This document shows, piece by piece, positions 36,768 through 45,739 of a stretch of DNA of 64,000 bases. The position numbers and the translations under genes are program-made. The DNA lies in NCBI GenBank assembly GCA_913060665.1, contig CAJXUY010000002.1:248001-312000 (forward strand), read 5' to 3'. This stretch comes from an uncultured Oleiphilaceae bacterium (GTDB taxonomy: Bacteria; Pseudomonadota; Gammaproteobacteria; Pseudomonadales; Oleiphilaceae). Below the pieces are notes generated by a model, which worked only from the letters and a program-made list of their open reading frames with translations, did not search any database and had not been told where the DNA came from. How positions within the stretch are numbered: position 1 is the first letter of the stretch; each line of letters opens with the position of its first letter.

Positions 36768-36950
36768 CCTTCTAATTTTAAAGATCACTTTTTTAATATA
36801 ACGATCAATCTTAGTACTACTATTTTTTTAATAAATACAAATACATACCTAGTACTAGGTATTACGATTATTTATATTTTTCACAAAAACCATAATCCAG
36901 ATCAATCTTTTTCTACTTAGCTAATTGATAAGTGACCGTCACAAACCCTC

Positions 36951-36964
36951 TTGATTATGATCAA
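36951..36964 (+). promoter_or_regulatory. FNR/DNR-type operator for nirS
   Basis: TTGATTATGATCAA, again perfect. A start near 36999 would put it at -41.5, and CATAAC at 36984-36989 is a plausible -10 sequence. The nirS ATG would then have a leader of about 32 bases. Confidence 0.82.
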
Positions 36965-37030
36965 GGTTTGCAATCCTTTAGAGGCATAACTTTAGCTCCG
37001 ACAATTAGTCCTTGAAGGGAGACGTCATCA

Positions 37031-38674
37031 ATGAAAAAAAATCTAAAATTAGGAAAACTGGCCGCAGCAGTCACCCTGACTACAGCAGCACTTTCCGGAA
37101 GCACTGCATTCGCAGCTGCGGCTAAAAGCCCAACCTTAAGTGAAGCTGACTTTGAAACAGCAAAAACTCTTTACTTCCAGCGGTGTGCTGGTTGTCACGG
37201 GGTTTTGCGTAAAGGCGCAACAGGTAAAAGTTTATTACCTGAAGAAACCTTGAAAAAAGGCCAGAAGCGTTTAGAGAAAATCATCTCTTACGGCACTGAA
37301 GGCGGCATGAACAACTTTGACGATATCTTTAGCAAAAAAGAGATATCTATGCTTGCTACCTACATTCAGATGGAGCCACCTATTCCACCTGAAATGTCTT
37401 TGGACATGATGAAGAAGCACACTAAAGAGTATGTTGCACCTAAAGATTACCCAACCAAGCCTCTACACGGCCGTAACTGGAAGAACTTCTTCGTAGTTAT
37501 CGAACGTGACGCAGGTAAGGCGGCAATCATCGATGGCGACAAGCACGAAATCGTTGCTCACATCGATACTGGTTATGCCGTACACGTAATCAAGGGTACT
37601 GAGAAGCATCACAAAGACAAGAAATCTAAATACGAAACAGGTCGTTTCTGGTACACCATTGGTCGTGACGGTAAGGTTAACAAGATCGATTTATTCCAAG
37701 AACCGGAGAAAATGCTGGTTGCAGAAACCAAGATGGCATATGACGCACGTGATATCGCGGTATCAGGTGACGGCAAATATGTTATCGCGGGTGGTTACTG
37801 GCCTCCTCACTTCGTAATCATGGACGCAGAAACACTTGACCCATTAAAAGTGGTTTCTTCTCGTGGTATCAACGTTGATGGCGAGTACGTAAACGAAGCA
37901 CGTGTTGCAGCAATCTACACCACGCCTAACGAGTCTACCTGGATGGTAGCGATCAAAGAGTTAGGTCAAATGTGGCAGGTTGATTACAGCGACATCGCTA
38001 ACTTACGTATCGAGCAAATGGATACCGCCAAGTTCCTACACGATGGCTTCTTTGATCCAACCGGCCGTTACTTCCAGATCGCAGCAAACGCATCTAACCA
38101 GATGGTTGTTGTTGATACTAAAGAACGTAAGCTTGAGAAGATCATCGATGTTGCTTCACTTCCACATCCTGGGCCAGGTGCTAACTGGACTGATAAGAAG
38201 TGCGGCCCTGTTGGCGCAACCACTCACCTTGGTAAAGGCGAAGTATCTGTTTGGGGCAACGACCCAATCAACCACCCCGACCAAGCGTGGAAAATGTGTT
38301 ACACCGTTGAAACAGACGGCGCAGGCGTATTCATCCGAACTCACCCAGATTCACAATACGTTTGGGCAGACCAGTTGAAGCACCCAGAGCCAGAAGTTCA
38401 ACAAAGTGTTCAGGTTTTCGACAAAGATACACATGAGATTGTTAAGACAATCCGTGTAACTGAAGAAGAGGGCAAAGCAGCACTTCACATGGAATTCAAC
38501 CAAGACGGTACAGAGGTTTGGGTTTCAGTATGGAACCGTGCTGACGCGAGCAACCCTACGGGTGAGATCGTGGTATATGATGCGAAGACTCTTAAAGAAA
38601 AGACTCGCATTAAAGGCCTAACCACCCCTACTGGTAAGTTCAACGTTTACAACCGTATGAACCACAAAACTTAG
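37031..38674 (+). CDS. nirS: Cytochrome cd1 nitrite reductase
   Basis: 547 residues. A signal peptide (KLAAAVTLTTAALSGSTAFA) is followed by a cytochrome c domain with heme motif CAGCH (C52, C55, H56) and then an eight-bladed beta-propeller carrying heme d1 (e.g. GRNWKNFFVVIERDAGKAAI, DARDIAVSGDGKYVIAGGYW, HDGFFDPTGRYFQIAANASN). It reduces nitrite to NO in the periplasm. AAGGGAG precedes the ATG. Codon use looks biased to the highly expressed type (many CGT, GGT and AAC codons), unlike its neighbours. Terminator follows at 38694. Confidence 0.97.
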   Translation: MKKNLKLGKLAAAVTLTTAALSGSTAFAAAAKSPTLSEADFETAKTLYFQRCAGCHGVLRKGATGKSLLPEETLKKGQKRLEKIISYGTEGGMNNFDDIFSKKEISMLATYIQMEPPIPPEMSLDMMKKHTKEYVAPKDYPTKPLHGRNWKNFFVVIERDAGKAAIIDGDKHEIVAHIDTGYAVHVIKGTEKHHKDKKSKYETGRFWYTIGRDGKVNKIDLFQEPEKMLVAETKMAYDARDIAVSGDGKYVIAGGYWPPHFVIMDAETLDPLKVVSSRGINVDGEYVNEARVAAIYTTPNESTWMVAIKELGQMWQVDYSDIANLRIEQMDTAKFLHDGFFDPTGRYFQIAANASNQMVVVDTKERKLEKIIDVASLPHPGPGANWTDKKCGPVGATTHLGKGEVSVWGNDPINHPDQAWKMCYTVETDGAGVFIRTHPDSQYVWADQLKHPEPEVQQSVQVFDKDTHEIVKTIRVTEEEGKAALHMEFNQDGTEVWVSVWNRADASNPTGEIVVYDAKTLKEKTRIKGLTTPTGKFNVYNRMNHKT

Positions 38675-38693
38675 TAGTTATAGCAAAGCGAGA

Positions 38694-38720
38694 GAGGGCA
38701 TTTGTAAATGCCCTCCCTTT
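38694..38720 (+). terminator. Rho-independent terminator after nirS
   Basis: GAGGGCATTT pairs with AAATGCCCTC around a tiny loop and is followed by CCTTTTA, twenty bases after the nirS stop. It should separate nirS from the next gene. Confidence 0.85.
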
Positions 38721-38944
38721 TACTGTGAGTAACTAGAAGAAACTAATAGTTGCGTAGAGTAAGCACAGTAGAGTCAAAAATATAATAAACGTATCTCCTA
38801 GTTACATAAGATATTTTGTGAGCAGAAGATAACGTTAAAAAATAATCAGGTTATAAATCTGTAAAAGACAAGGTAATAGAACTTGCCGCAAGTAAGCACT
38901 CTATTGCCTTCTCCTATTTGAGCAGCCTGGGTGGAGCAAAAGCG

Positions 38945-40690
38945 ATGAACAATAAGTCCTGGTTACAGGAACTTTTATCCAAAAAAATTATTCTAGGTAC
39001 CACAATCGGAACCTCTCTGGTTTTTATGGCCATAGGTGTCATATTCTGGGGTGGTTTTAACTGGTCTCTAGAGATGACTAACACCGAAGAATTCTGTATC
39101 TCTTGTCATGAAATGGAAGAGAACGTTTATATAGAATATAAAGAAACGGTCCACTACAGCAACCGTTCAGGTGTTCGTGCAACCTGCCCTGATTGCCACG
39201 TACCGAAAGATTGGATTCATAAAATCCAGCGAAAAATACAGGCATCTAACGAACTACTGCATAAAATTTTGGGGACTATCGATACTCCTGATAAGTTTGA
39301 TGCAAAGCGCCTTGAGTTAGCTAAAAATGAGTGGCGGCGCATGAAAGAGTCGGACTCTCGCGAATGCCGAAACTGTCATAACTTCGAGTCAATGCATCAG
39401 AACTCACAAAAACCTCGCGCACTTAAACAGCACACTGCCGCTATCCAACAAGGCAATACCTGTATCGACTGCCATAAAGGTATCGCTCACAAAAATGTTC
39501 GTCACTTGCTAACCGATGAAGAAATCGAAGAGTTTGAAGCACCAAACCCCGATATGGCTAAGCCTAACGCAACATTACACCTATTCCAAAAAGATATCGT
39601 AGCCGCCGAAAAAGCCAAATCCGATGCAGCAGCTGAAAAACTTCTTAAAGCAGAAGAGGATGCAAAACTAGCAGCATCACAACCTAAGTCAACCTCACCA
39701 ACAGAGCAAGCACCTGCTGCAGCCACTACTACAAGCAATGTAGACTGGGGTTCAGTACCAACCAGAGATATAACCCTGTTCTTCCCTGGAACCTCTTCAA
39801 TAGAGTGGATTCATAGTCGAGAGCATGGTGGTAAGCGCGCATTTACCAAAGGCGACCGCTGTGTTGAATGCCATGATGCCGAAACAATGGATATGGGTGC
39901 TAAGATCGTAACTGGCGAGAAGCTTGAAGCTTCTGTTATACCAGGTAAGCGCGGTAGCATTCCTGTTTCCGTTCAAGCCACTTACGACGCCGAAAACTTA
40001 TATATGAAGTTTACTTGGCCTGAAGGTGAGCACGCAGCGGTTCCGTTTGCAGACGGTGGTAAAATGGATCCAGAAAACCAAGTTAAGCTAGCCATGATGT
40101 TTAGTAGCGATGAGGTTGAGTTTGCAGACCGATCAGGTTGCTGGGGAAGCTGTCATGATGACGTCAAAAATATGCCTGGCGAAGTCGATGATGCAACCGT
40201 CAAAGCATACGCCGACTCACCTAGACTCGATACATCAGGCGGAATTACCAAGTATATTGCTGAAAGCCGTACCAAGGTTGAATACAAAGGTAAGCGCGGT
40301 AAAAAATTGGGCGGCTGGGATAAACTAAAATCTGAAAATGAAATTAAAGCTGAGTTAGATGGTAAGAATTTCCTTGACTTAATTCGCTACGAATTGGGCA
40401 CAGGAAAAGTTGAAGATGGATACTTGCTAGACGAACGTAAGATGAGTGGCGGACAGGGTGCAACCTTTACCAAAAGCTTAGTAGACGGAATCTGGACAGT
40501 AGAAATGACTCGTAAGCTATCTAGCGATAAAGCAGGCGACGTAAGCTTTGACACAGGTACCGTATATAACGTTGGTTTTGCTATTCATGACGACTTTAGT
40601 GACTCTCGTTTCCATCACGTGTCATTAGGTTATCGCCTAGGGTTTGATAAAGATGAAGAAGGCATTGAAATCAACGCAACAAAACAATAA
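38945..40690 (+). CDS. Hexaheme NapC/NirT-type cytochrome fused to a C-terminal heme-binding (ethylbenzene-dehydrogenase-like) domain
   Basis: 581 residues from the ATG at 38945 (GGAG upstream; the TTG at 38918 is unlikely). One N-terminal anchor ([22 protein letters not shown]). Residues 45-200 are a NapC/NirT tetraheme domain: CISCH (51-55), CPDCH (81-85), CRNCH (141-145), CIDCH (173-177). A lysine/alanine-rich linker (200-265) leads to a domain with CVECH (306-310) and CWGSCH (399-404, CxxxCH). It has beta-strand blocks [20 protein letters not shown] and [15 protein letters not shown] like the heme-binding domain of ethylbenzene dehydrogenase gamma. It probably passes quinol electrons to NirS in place of NirT or NirM. 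The fusion is notable. Confidence 0.85.
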   Translation: MNNKSWLQELLSKKIILGTTIGTSLVFMAIGVIFWGGFNWSLEMTNTEEFCISCHEMEENVYIEYKETVHYSNRSGVRATCPDCHVPKDWIHKIQRKIQASNELLHKILGTIDTPDKFDAKRLELAKNEWRRMKESDSRECRNCHNFESMHQNSQKPRALKQHTAAIQQGNTCIDCHKGIAHKNVRHLLTDEEIEEFEAPNPDMAKPNATLHLFQKDIVAAEKAKSDAAAEKLLKAEEDAKLAASQPKSTSPTEQAPAAATTTSNVDWGSVPTRDITLFFPGTSSIEWIHSREHGGKRAFTKGDRCVECHDAETMDMGAKIVTGEKLEASVIPGKRGSIPVSVQATYDAENLYMKFTWPEGEHAAVPFADGGKMDPENQVKLAMMFSSDEVEFADRSGCWGSCHDDVKNMPGEVDDATVKAYADSPRLDTSGGITKYIAESRTKVEYKGKRGKKLGGWDKLKSENEIKAELDGKNFLDLIRYELGTGKVEDGYLLDERKMSGGQGATFTKSLVDGIWTVEMTRKLSSDKAGDVSFDTGTVYNVGFAIHDDFSDSRFHHVSLGYRLGFDKDEEGIEINATKQ

Positions 40691-40703
40691 GCAAGCCTCC
40701 TCT

Positions 40704-40722
40704 TGGTAAGCATTGCTTACCA
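40704..40722. repeat. Small hairpin downstream of the fusion gene
   Basis: TGGTAAGC (40704-40711) pairs with GCTTACCA (40715-40722) with a 3-base loop, 14 bases past the stop and upstream of the terminator proper. Confidence 0.6.
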
Positions 40723-40733
40723 GACCCTTCAAG

Positions 40734-40757
40734 CCACCCAACTGGGTGGTTTTTTTC
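40734..40757 (+). terminator. Rho-independent terminator
   Basis: CCACCC-AACT-GGGTGG stem-loop followed by eight T, ending the hexaheme gene's transcript. Confidence 0.9.
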
Positions 40758-40926
40758 TACCCTCCCCATATCTTATTTGTCAGCATAATTTACACCACTC
40801 ACAAACTGTTCATTATTTAACCAAATAATGTATCTGAAAAAACGTAAATAAATTACTAATGGCCTAGCAATTGCCTTTAGAAGGTGGCGATCAATTGCGA
40901 AAACAACATTACCTAGGAGATATATA

Positions 40927-41238
40927 ATGAAAACAGGATTTATATTGAAGGTACTGATGATCACCCTACTATTATCTGGCGGGCTTTCCAGCCACCTACT
41001 AGCCATGCCTCAATTAGATTTTGATGTCGACGGTTCTGTTTACAGAGAAGGGTTATCACTATGCGGCAGTTGCTCTACCTCCAGCGAGAACTGTAACAGT
41101 CGTGGTTGCTCACGCCAGCAAAAGGTTAAGGCCACCATCACCGCTCACAGAGTAGCCGATATCCCGGAACCCAAATCACTCGCATTAATTTGTCTAGGGT
41201 TAGTCGCTCTGCTGCTCTCTCGTACAAAAAAACCTTAG
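40927..41238 (+). CDS. Cysteine-rich exported protein with PEP-CTERM sorting signal
   Basis: 103 residues. A signal peptide (LKVLMITLLLSGGLSSHLLA), a short middle with four cysteines (LCGSC at 46-49, C56, C61 in SENCNSRGCSR), then the motif PEP at residues 80-82 followed by a membrane segment SLALICLGLVALLL and a basic tail SRTKKP. This is the tripartite PEP-CTERM signal used by exosortase for cell-surface delivery. TAGGAGATATATA-ATG has a good ribosome-binding site. Sitting between nirS and nirC is unexpected. The cysteine-rich centre could bind metal. Function unknown. Confidence 0.75.
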   Translation: MKTGFILKVLMITLLLSGGLSSHLLAMPQLDFDVDGSVYREGLSLCGSCSTSSENCNSRGCSRQQKVKATITAHRVADIPEPKSLALICLGLVALLLSRTKKP

Positions 41239-41622
41239 CGTTGCACTTCTATAAAAATAGGAATACCAAACACTCATTACAGTTGCTGAGTTATTAATTA
41301 GTATTATAAACAGCTAAGCATCAGTACGCATTTAACCCATCACCTAAAAACCCCCGCCAATCGACAAATACCTCCATAGAAACAACTACATACACCACAA
41401 CTAACACTTTAGTAATACACTCCTTTAATTTGATTTTTTCAGCGAGTCTATTATTGAGTTCAGTCAAAGTAGCCGTACAGCCATTACGCTATGTTGACTA
41501 TCATCAAGCAACAACCATTGCCGCTATGGCAGTATCGGTACCAATGGTGGATTAACGATCGCCTGGAAACCAAATCAGGCACTAGACCGAACAATGTATT
41601 TTTAACGTAATAGGAGCCAGCG
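41239..41622. promoter_or_regulatory. Long intergenic region before the cupredoxin gene
   Basis: This 384-base AT-rich stretch contains a FNR-like half-perfect palindrome (41454-41467) but no credible gene; frames on either strand are short and unlike the neighbours. It probably holds the promoter for the cupredoxin-nirC-nirF-nirDLGH-nirJEN run. Confidence 0.5.
41454..41467 (+). promoter_or_regulatory. Possible FNR/DNR-like operator
   Basis: TTGAGTTCAGTCAA matches TTGAT-N4-ATCAA at eight of ten positions and is itself nearly symmetrical. It lies 155 bases before the cupredoxin gene. It may control the second nir operon; the deviation lowers confidence. Confidence 0.4.
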
Positions 41623-41943
41623 ATGTTAAATAAATCCATCATTTTTTTTATGACATTTCTTCTGTCGATATCAGTACTAGCTGATGACATTGCGAATGTC
41701 AGTATTAAAAAATATGAGTTTATCCCAAAAGAAGTTACCGTTAAAAAAGGCACCAAAATTCGCTGGACAAATAATGAGAAACGCCAATACCACAGCGTTT
41801 GGTTTGAAGAGCGTGGCGACCCAGAACCGGACTATTTCTTCCCTGAAGAGTTTTTCGAGCTGGAGTTTAACGAAACAGGCACATTCTCTTATCGCTGCGG
41901 CCCACACCCTAAGATGGTGGGTATCGTAACCGTAACAGAATAA
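41623..41943 (+). CDS. Periplasmic cupredoxin
   Basis: 106 residues, signal peptide (IIFFMTFLLSISVLA), then an eight-stranded type 1 copper fold. Ligands H57 (QYHSVWF), C92, H95 and M98 (RCGPHPKM) are all present in the right order. The protein is of the plastocyanin/pseudoazurin type and could hand electrons to NirS. It is followed 27 bases later by nirC. AGGAGCCAGCG-ATG gives a good ribosome-binding site. Confidence 0.88.
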   Translation: MLNKSIIFFMTFLLSISVLADDIANVSIKKYEFIPKEVTVKKGTKIRWTNNEKRQYHSVWFEERGDPEPDYFFPEEFFELEFNETGTFSYRCGPHPKMVGIVTVTE

Positions 41944-41970
41944 CACTAGCGCAGAGTGATAAAGAACTAT

Positions 41971-42366
41971 ATGTCGAACCTCGCATCAACCAAAATGCTA
42001 GCCCTACAATTTTCAATTACGATAGCCGTTATCGTTCTTGCGATTACATCAAAACAAAGCATCGCCAGTGAGAAACGCCACGATACTGTAGGCAGTATAG
42101 TTTCACTAGACAGAGCAACTGAGTTAACTCATATGGTAAAGCATGACTGCGGATCTTGTCACGGCATGACACTTAAAGGAGGCTTGGGCCCTTCTCTACT
42201 GCCAGAGCAGTTTAAAGATAAAAATATTGAATATATCAAGCTAACGATCCTTCACGGAAGGAATGGCACCGCAATGCCTCCTTGGAAATCGATCATTAGC
42301 GATGACGATGCCCAATGGATAGCAGAGTTTTTAATATCTGGCAAAATCAACCAATTAAACCAATAA
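41971..42366 (+). CDS. nirC: NirC-like c-type cytochrome
   Basis: 131 residues from the ATG at 41971 (GTG at 41956 also possible). Signal peptide (LQFSITIAVIVLAITSKQSIA) then one heme-c motif CGSCH (C60, C63, H64) with the axial methionine candidate in NGTAMPPW. Size and position between nirS and nirF fit NirC, an electron donor or a maturation cytochrome for NirS. Confidence 0.85.
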   Translation: MSNLASTKMLALQFSITIAVIVLAITSKQSIASEKRHDTVGSIVSLDRATELTHMVKHDCGSCHGMTLKGGLGPSLLPEQFKDKNIEYIKLTILHGRNGTAMPPWKSIISDDDAQWIAEFLISGKINQLNQ

Positions 42367-42389
42367 CAGACCGCTGCGGAATATTGATA

Positions 42390-43637
42390 ATGACAACCAA
42401 AAACATGCTGAATGTTAAAGCAGTAATACTTACCACGACGCTCTCGCTATTTGTGATGTTGAGTGGTTGTGCGTCACATCACTCACTTAATACTGCAGTC
42501 CAATACAAGGCAAGTGGTGATCTAGGAACCATCATTGAAAGAGCCGACGGAGCGGTATCAATCGTAAACACCACACAACGAACGATAGAGGGCCGTATTG
42601 AAGGCATAGGCGACCTATCTCATGCGTCAATAGTCTTTTCCAGAGATGAACAGTTCGCCTATGTTTTTGGCCGTGATGGAGGCCTCACCAAAATAGATAT
42701 TCTTAATCAAAATATTGAAAACCGAGTTCTACAGGCTGGTAACAGTATAGGCGGTGCCATATCTCAAGATGGTAAGCTAGTGGCTGTATCAAACTACGCC
42801 CCTGGAGGCGTAAAAGTATTCAACGCCGAGACCCTTGAACTAGTCGTTGATATCCCAGCGATGTATACCGATGAAAACGGTGAACAAAAGCAATCAAAAA
42901 CTGTTGGTCTAGTAGATGCACCTGGCCAACGTTTTGTGTTCAGCCTTTTTGATGGCAATGAAACTTGGATTGCAGACTTTTCTGATACAGCCACATCATC
43001 CAATTCCACACCTAAAATAACCAAATTGAAGAACATTGGTAAGCAACCTTACGACGCTTTAATATCCCCCGATGGTCGTTATTATATTGCCGGACTATTT
43101 GGACAGGACGGCCTAGCACTGGTTGACCTATGGTTCCCTGAAAAGGGTTCAAAGCACATCTTACCCAATTACGGAAAGGGTGAGGAGCGACTTCCCGTCT
43201 ATAAAATGCCTCACTTGGAAGGCTGGGCAGTCGCCGGAAACTACGCGTTTGTACCGGCAGTAGGCCGTCATGAAGTACTGGTAATCGATATGAACAACTG
43301 GACTCAAGTCGGCGCCATCCAAGTTTACGGTCAACCTGTATTTGTCATGTCCCGCCCGGATGCTCGGGAGATTTGGGTTAACTTTGCATTCCCTAAAAAT
43401 GACACGTTACAAATAATAGATGCTGAGTCCTTTGCCCTCAAAAAGACATTAAAACCAGGTAAGGCAGTACTTCATATGGAGTTTACACCCCGAGGTGAAG
43501 AAGTATGGGTATCTGTTCGAGATGAAGACATCGTAAGGGTTTATAACACCGCGACTTATGAAGAAATTACGTCGATCAATGTATTAAAACCCAGTGGGAT
43601 ATTCTTCACTTCTCGCGCCCATAGAATTGGTCTTTAG
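42390..43637 (+). CDS. nirF: NirF, heme d1 biosynthesis lipoprotein
   Basis: About 415 residues from the ATG at 42390; the frame opens at 42315, inside nirC. A lipobox LSGC (LFVMLSGCASHH) indicates a periplasmic lipoprotein. The rest is an eight-bladed propeller resembling the NirS d1 domain (FAYVFGRDGGLTKIDI, GRYYIAGLFGQDGLALVDLW, HMEFTPRGEEVWVSVRDED) but without the c domain. NirF is essential for heme d1 synthesis as a dehydrogenase or binding protein. Confidence 0.93.
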   Translation: MTTKNMLNVKAVILTTTLSLFVMLSGCASHHSLNTAVQYKASGDLGTIIERADGAVSIVNTTQRTIEGRIEGIGDLSHASIVFSRDEQFAYVFGRDGGLTKIDILNQNIENRVLQAGNSIGGAISQDGKLVAVSNYAPGGVKVFNAETLELVVDIPAMYTDENGEQKQSKTVGLVDAPGQRFVFSLFDGNETWIADFSDTATSSNSTPKITKLKNIGKQPYDALISPDGRYYIAGLFGQDGLALVDLWFPEKGSKHILPNYGKGEERLPVYKMPHLEGWAVAGNYAFVPAVGRHEVLVIDMNNWTQVGAIQVYGQPVFVMSRPDAREIWVNFAFPKNDTLQIIDAESFALKKTLKPGKAVLHMEFTPRGEEVWVSVRDEDIVRVYNTATYEEITSINVLKPSGIFFTSRAHRIGL

Positions 43638-43647
43638 ACGGAACTTA

Positions 43648-44115
43648 ATGATGAGTACAGTCAAAGTAGATACATTGGGTCAGCAAATAATAGATCGTTA
43701 CCAAAAAGGATTCCCTCTATCAACGACACCATTCAAAGATATTGCAAATGAGTTAGGACTAGAGGAACAACGGGTCATCGATTGTGTTTCATCACTTCAA
43801 GAAAGCGAGATCGTATCTCGAGTAGGCCCCGTCTTTAATCATGAAAAAGCCGGGGCGAGTACATTAGCGGCTATTTCAGTACCTGAGCAATTGTTAAATG
43901 AAGTGGCTGATCAGGTCAACAGGTTTGATGAGGTTAACCACAACTACGCTCGCGAACATGAATATAATCTTTGGTTTGTCGTTACAGCGACAGACGAACA
44001 ACACCTTGAGCGAACCTTGCGAGCCATACAAAACACAACAGGCTACGCTATCCTAAACCTGCCAATGGAACAGGCTTATCACATAGATCTTGGGTTTAAG
44101 TTGAATTGGAGTTAA
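43648..44115 (+). CDS. nirD: NirD, siroheme decarboxylase subunit (Lrp/AsnC-type)
   Basis: 155 residues from the ATG at 43648 (another at 43651); upstream codons overlap nirF. Helix-turn-helix AsnC part LGQQIIDRYQKGFPLSTTPF, then the effector domain ending EYNLWFVVTATDEQHLERTL and YAILNLPMEQAYHIDLGF. With NirL, NirG and NirH it decarboxylates siroheme to 12,18-didecarboxysiroheme in heme d1 synthesis. Confidence 0.9.
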   Translation: MMSTVKVDTLGQQIIDRYQKGFPLSTTPFKDIANELGLEEQRVIDCVSSLQESEIVSRVGPVFNHEKAGASTLAAISVPEQLLNEVADQVNRFDEVNHNYAREHEYNLWFVVTATDEQHLERTLRAIQNTTGYAILNLPMEQAYHIDLGFKLNWS

Positions 44116-44121
44116 TACAGT

Positions 44122-44685
44122 ATGTCTGAAGCACACTCAGCGCCAAAACTAAACGACATTCAACAGCAAGCTCTCAAGTGCGCAATTCAAAGTGGGCTTC
44201 CGGTCGATAGCCGTCCATATTTAACCTTAGCGAATATTATTGGGGGTAGTGAGCAACAGGTCATTACCTGCATTGAAGAGTGGATCAACAACGGACTAAT
44301 TAAACGCTTCGGTTTGGTGGTCAAACATCACAAGCTGGGTTACAACGCAAATGCCATGGTCGTTTGGAATATACCGAGCCACCTTGTAGACGAAATAGGT
44401 GAGCGTATTAAACAGTCAGGCCTTGTGACACTATGTTATCGACGACCTAGACGATTACCCGATTGGAACTACAACCTGTTCTGTATGATTCACGGCAAAG
44501 ATCGAGGCCAAGTACTTCAACAGCTCAACCAACTGATAAAAACATGCCAATTAACTGAAATAGAACATGATATTTTGTTCAGTTACAAACAGTTCAAACA
44601 GTGTGGAGGACGCTTTCATAGACAACATCACACAGCACCCTCTGCTCATTGCGTTCCAGAAAGAAAGGCCATAAACCATGGATGA
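44122..44685 (+). CDS. nirL: NirL, siroheme decarboxylase subunit
   Basis: 187 residues of the same AsnC-like fold as NirD: QSGLPVDSRPYLTLANIIGG, then IKRFGLVVKHHKLGYNANAM, CYRRPRRLPDWNYNLFCMIHG. The RRPRRLPDWxYNLF motif is distinctive of the NirL/NirH half-set. It is six bases after nirD. Confidence 0.9.
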   Translation: MSEAHSAPKLNDIQQQALKCAIQSGLPVDSRPYLTLANIIGGSEQQVITCIEEWINNGLIKRFGLVVKHHKLGYNANAMVVWNIPSHLVDEIGERIKQSGLVTLCYRRPRRLPDWNYNLFCMIHGKDRGQVLQQLNQLIKTCQLTEIEHDILFSYKQFKQCGGRFHRQHHTAPSAHCVPERKAINHG

Positions 44686-45121
44686 GATTGATCGCAGTAT
44701 CATCAACCAACTGCAACGAGGATTCCCAATATGCGAACGCCCGTATGAACAAGCAGCCAAAGCTTTGAGTATTACAGAAGCTGAACTTATTAATCGAATA
44801 GCCTCACTTTTAGAAGAGAAAATTCTGACCCGTTTTGGCCCTATGTATCAAATAGAGAAAGCAGGCGGAGCCTTTACCCTTGCAGCCATGAGCATCCCTG
44901 AAGATGAGTTCGATAAAGTCGCAGATCAGGTCAATCAGTTTCCTGAGATTGCCCACAACTATGAGCGTGCTCATAAGCTCAACATGTGGTTTGTATTAGG
45001 GACTGAAAACCCCAGCGAAATAGCCTCTACCATTAAAAGAATTGAAAAAGAAACCGGCTATAAGGTATTTAACATGCCAAAACTGGAGGAGTTCTATGTC
45101 GGTTTATATTTTCCCGTTTAG
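44678..45121 (+). CDS. nirG: NirG, siroheme decarboxylase subunit
   Basis: 147 residues, NirD-like: IDRSIINQLQRGFPICERPY, FTLAAMSIPEDEFDKVADQVNQF, then YKVFNMPKLEEFYVGLYFPV. It overlaps nirL by eight bases. Confidence 0.9.
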   Translation: MDEIDRSIINQLQRGFPICERPYEQAAKALSITEAELINRIASLLEEKILTRFGPMYQIEKAGGAFTLAAMSIPEDEFDKVADQVNQFPEIAHNYERAHKLNMWFVLGTENPSEIASTIKRIEKETGYKVFNMPKLEEFYVGLYFPV

Positions 45122-45220
45122 GGCCCATCTCTAGCACACACACTCTAGGTTAAGTTAATAGAATACCGACAATAACCAACACATATTTATGTCCCTTACT
45201 ATCCTGCAAGAGCCTCCTAA

Positions 45221-45739
45221 ATGAATGACTCGCACTCACAACTCAAAAGCGGTAATACATTCCAGCCAACCGGGCTTGATAGAAAGCTAATCGTAGCCAC
45301 CCAAGAAGGCTTGCCATTAACATCTCGTCCATATTTGCTGCTTGCAGAACAGTTAAACATCACAGAGGACGAAGTGATTTCTCGAATGCAACGCATGCAA
45401 GATGCAGGCGTTATTCGACGGATTGCGGTAGTGCCCGACCATTACAAGCTCGGCTACACATTAAACGGTATGACAGTATGGGATGTACCTGACGACATGA
45501 TCAAGACACTCGGCCAAAAGCTGGGCTCACTTGAATTTGTCAGCCACTGTTACCACAGACCTCGCCACCTCCCCGACTGGCCACACAATTTATTTGCAAT
45601 GGTTCATGGCCGAACCCAGCAAGAGGTGGACGATCATATCCAAACCATTATCGAGTTATTAGGCGAACATAATAATGGGCATGACGTATTGTTTAGTAAG
45701 CGTATCCTCAAAAAAACAGGATTGAGAATCAAGAAATAG
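45221..45739 (+). CDS. nirH: NirH, siroheme decarboxylase subunit
   Basis: 172 residues, NirL-like: ATQEGLPLTSRPYLLLAEQL, IRRIAVVPDHYKLGYTLNGM, CYHRPRHLPDWPHNLFAMVHG. GGGCCTC-type spacing of 99 bases from nirG; the reading frame begins with a clear ATG. It completes the four-part decarboxylase. Confidence 0.9.
   Translation: MNDSHSQLKSGNTFQPTGLDRKLIVATQEGLPLTSRPYLLLAEQLNITEDEVISRMQRMQDAGVIRRIAVVPDHYKLGYTLNGMTVWDVPDDMIKTLGQKLGSLEFVSHCYHRPRHLPDWPHNLFAMVHGRTQQEVDDHIQTIIELLGEHNNGHDVLFSKRILKKTGLRIKK

Larger units (their letters stand above)
36672..37030. promoter_or_regulatory. Divergent norC / nirS control region
   Basis: This AT-rich 359-base region drives norC leftward and nirS rightward. It contains two perfect FNR/DNR-type palindromes (36754-36767 and 36951-36964) and otherwise mostly AT-rich spacer. 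Each palindrome lies at the distance typical of class II activation: about 90 bases before norC and 67 bases before the nirS ATG (to the near edge). Confidence 0.8.

Noticed and set aside
41484-41756. Minus-strand ORF overlapping the cupredoxin gene
   Set aside because: It is partly antisense to a well-supported gene and has no family signature or ribosome-binding site.
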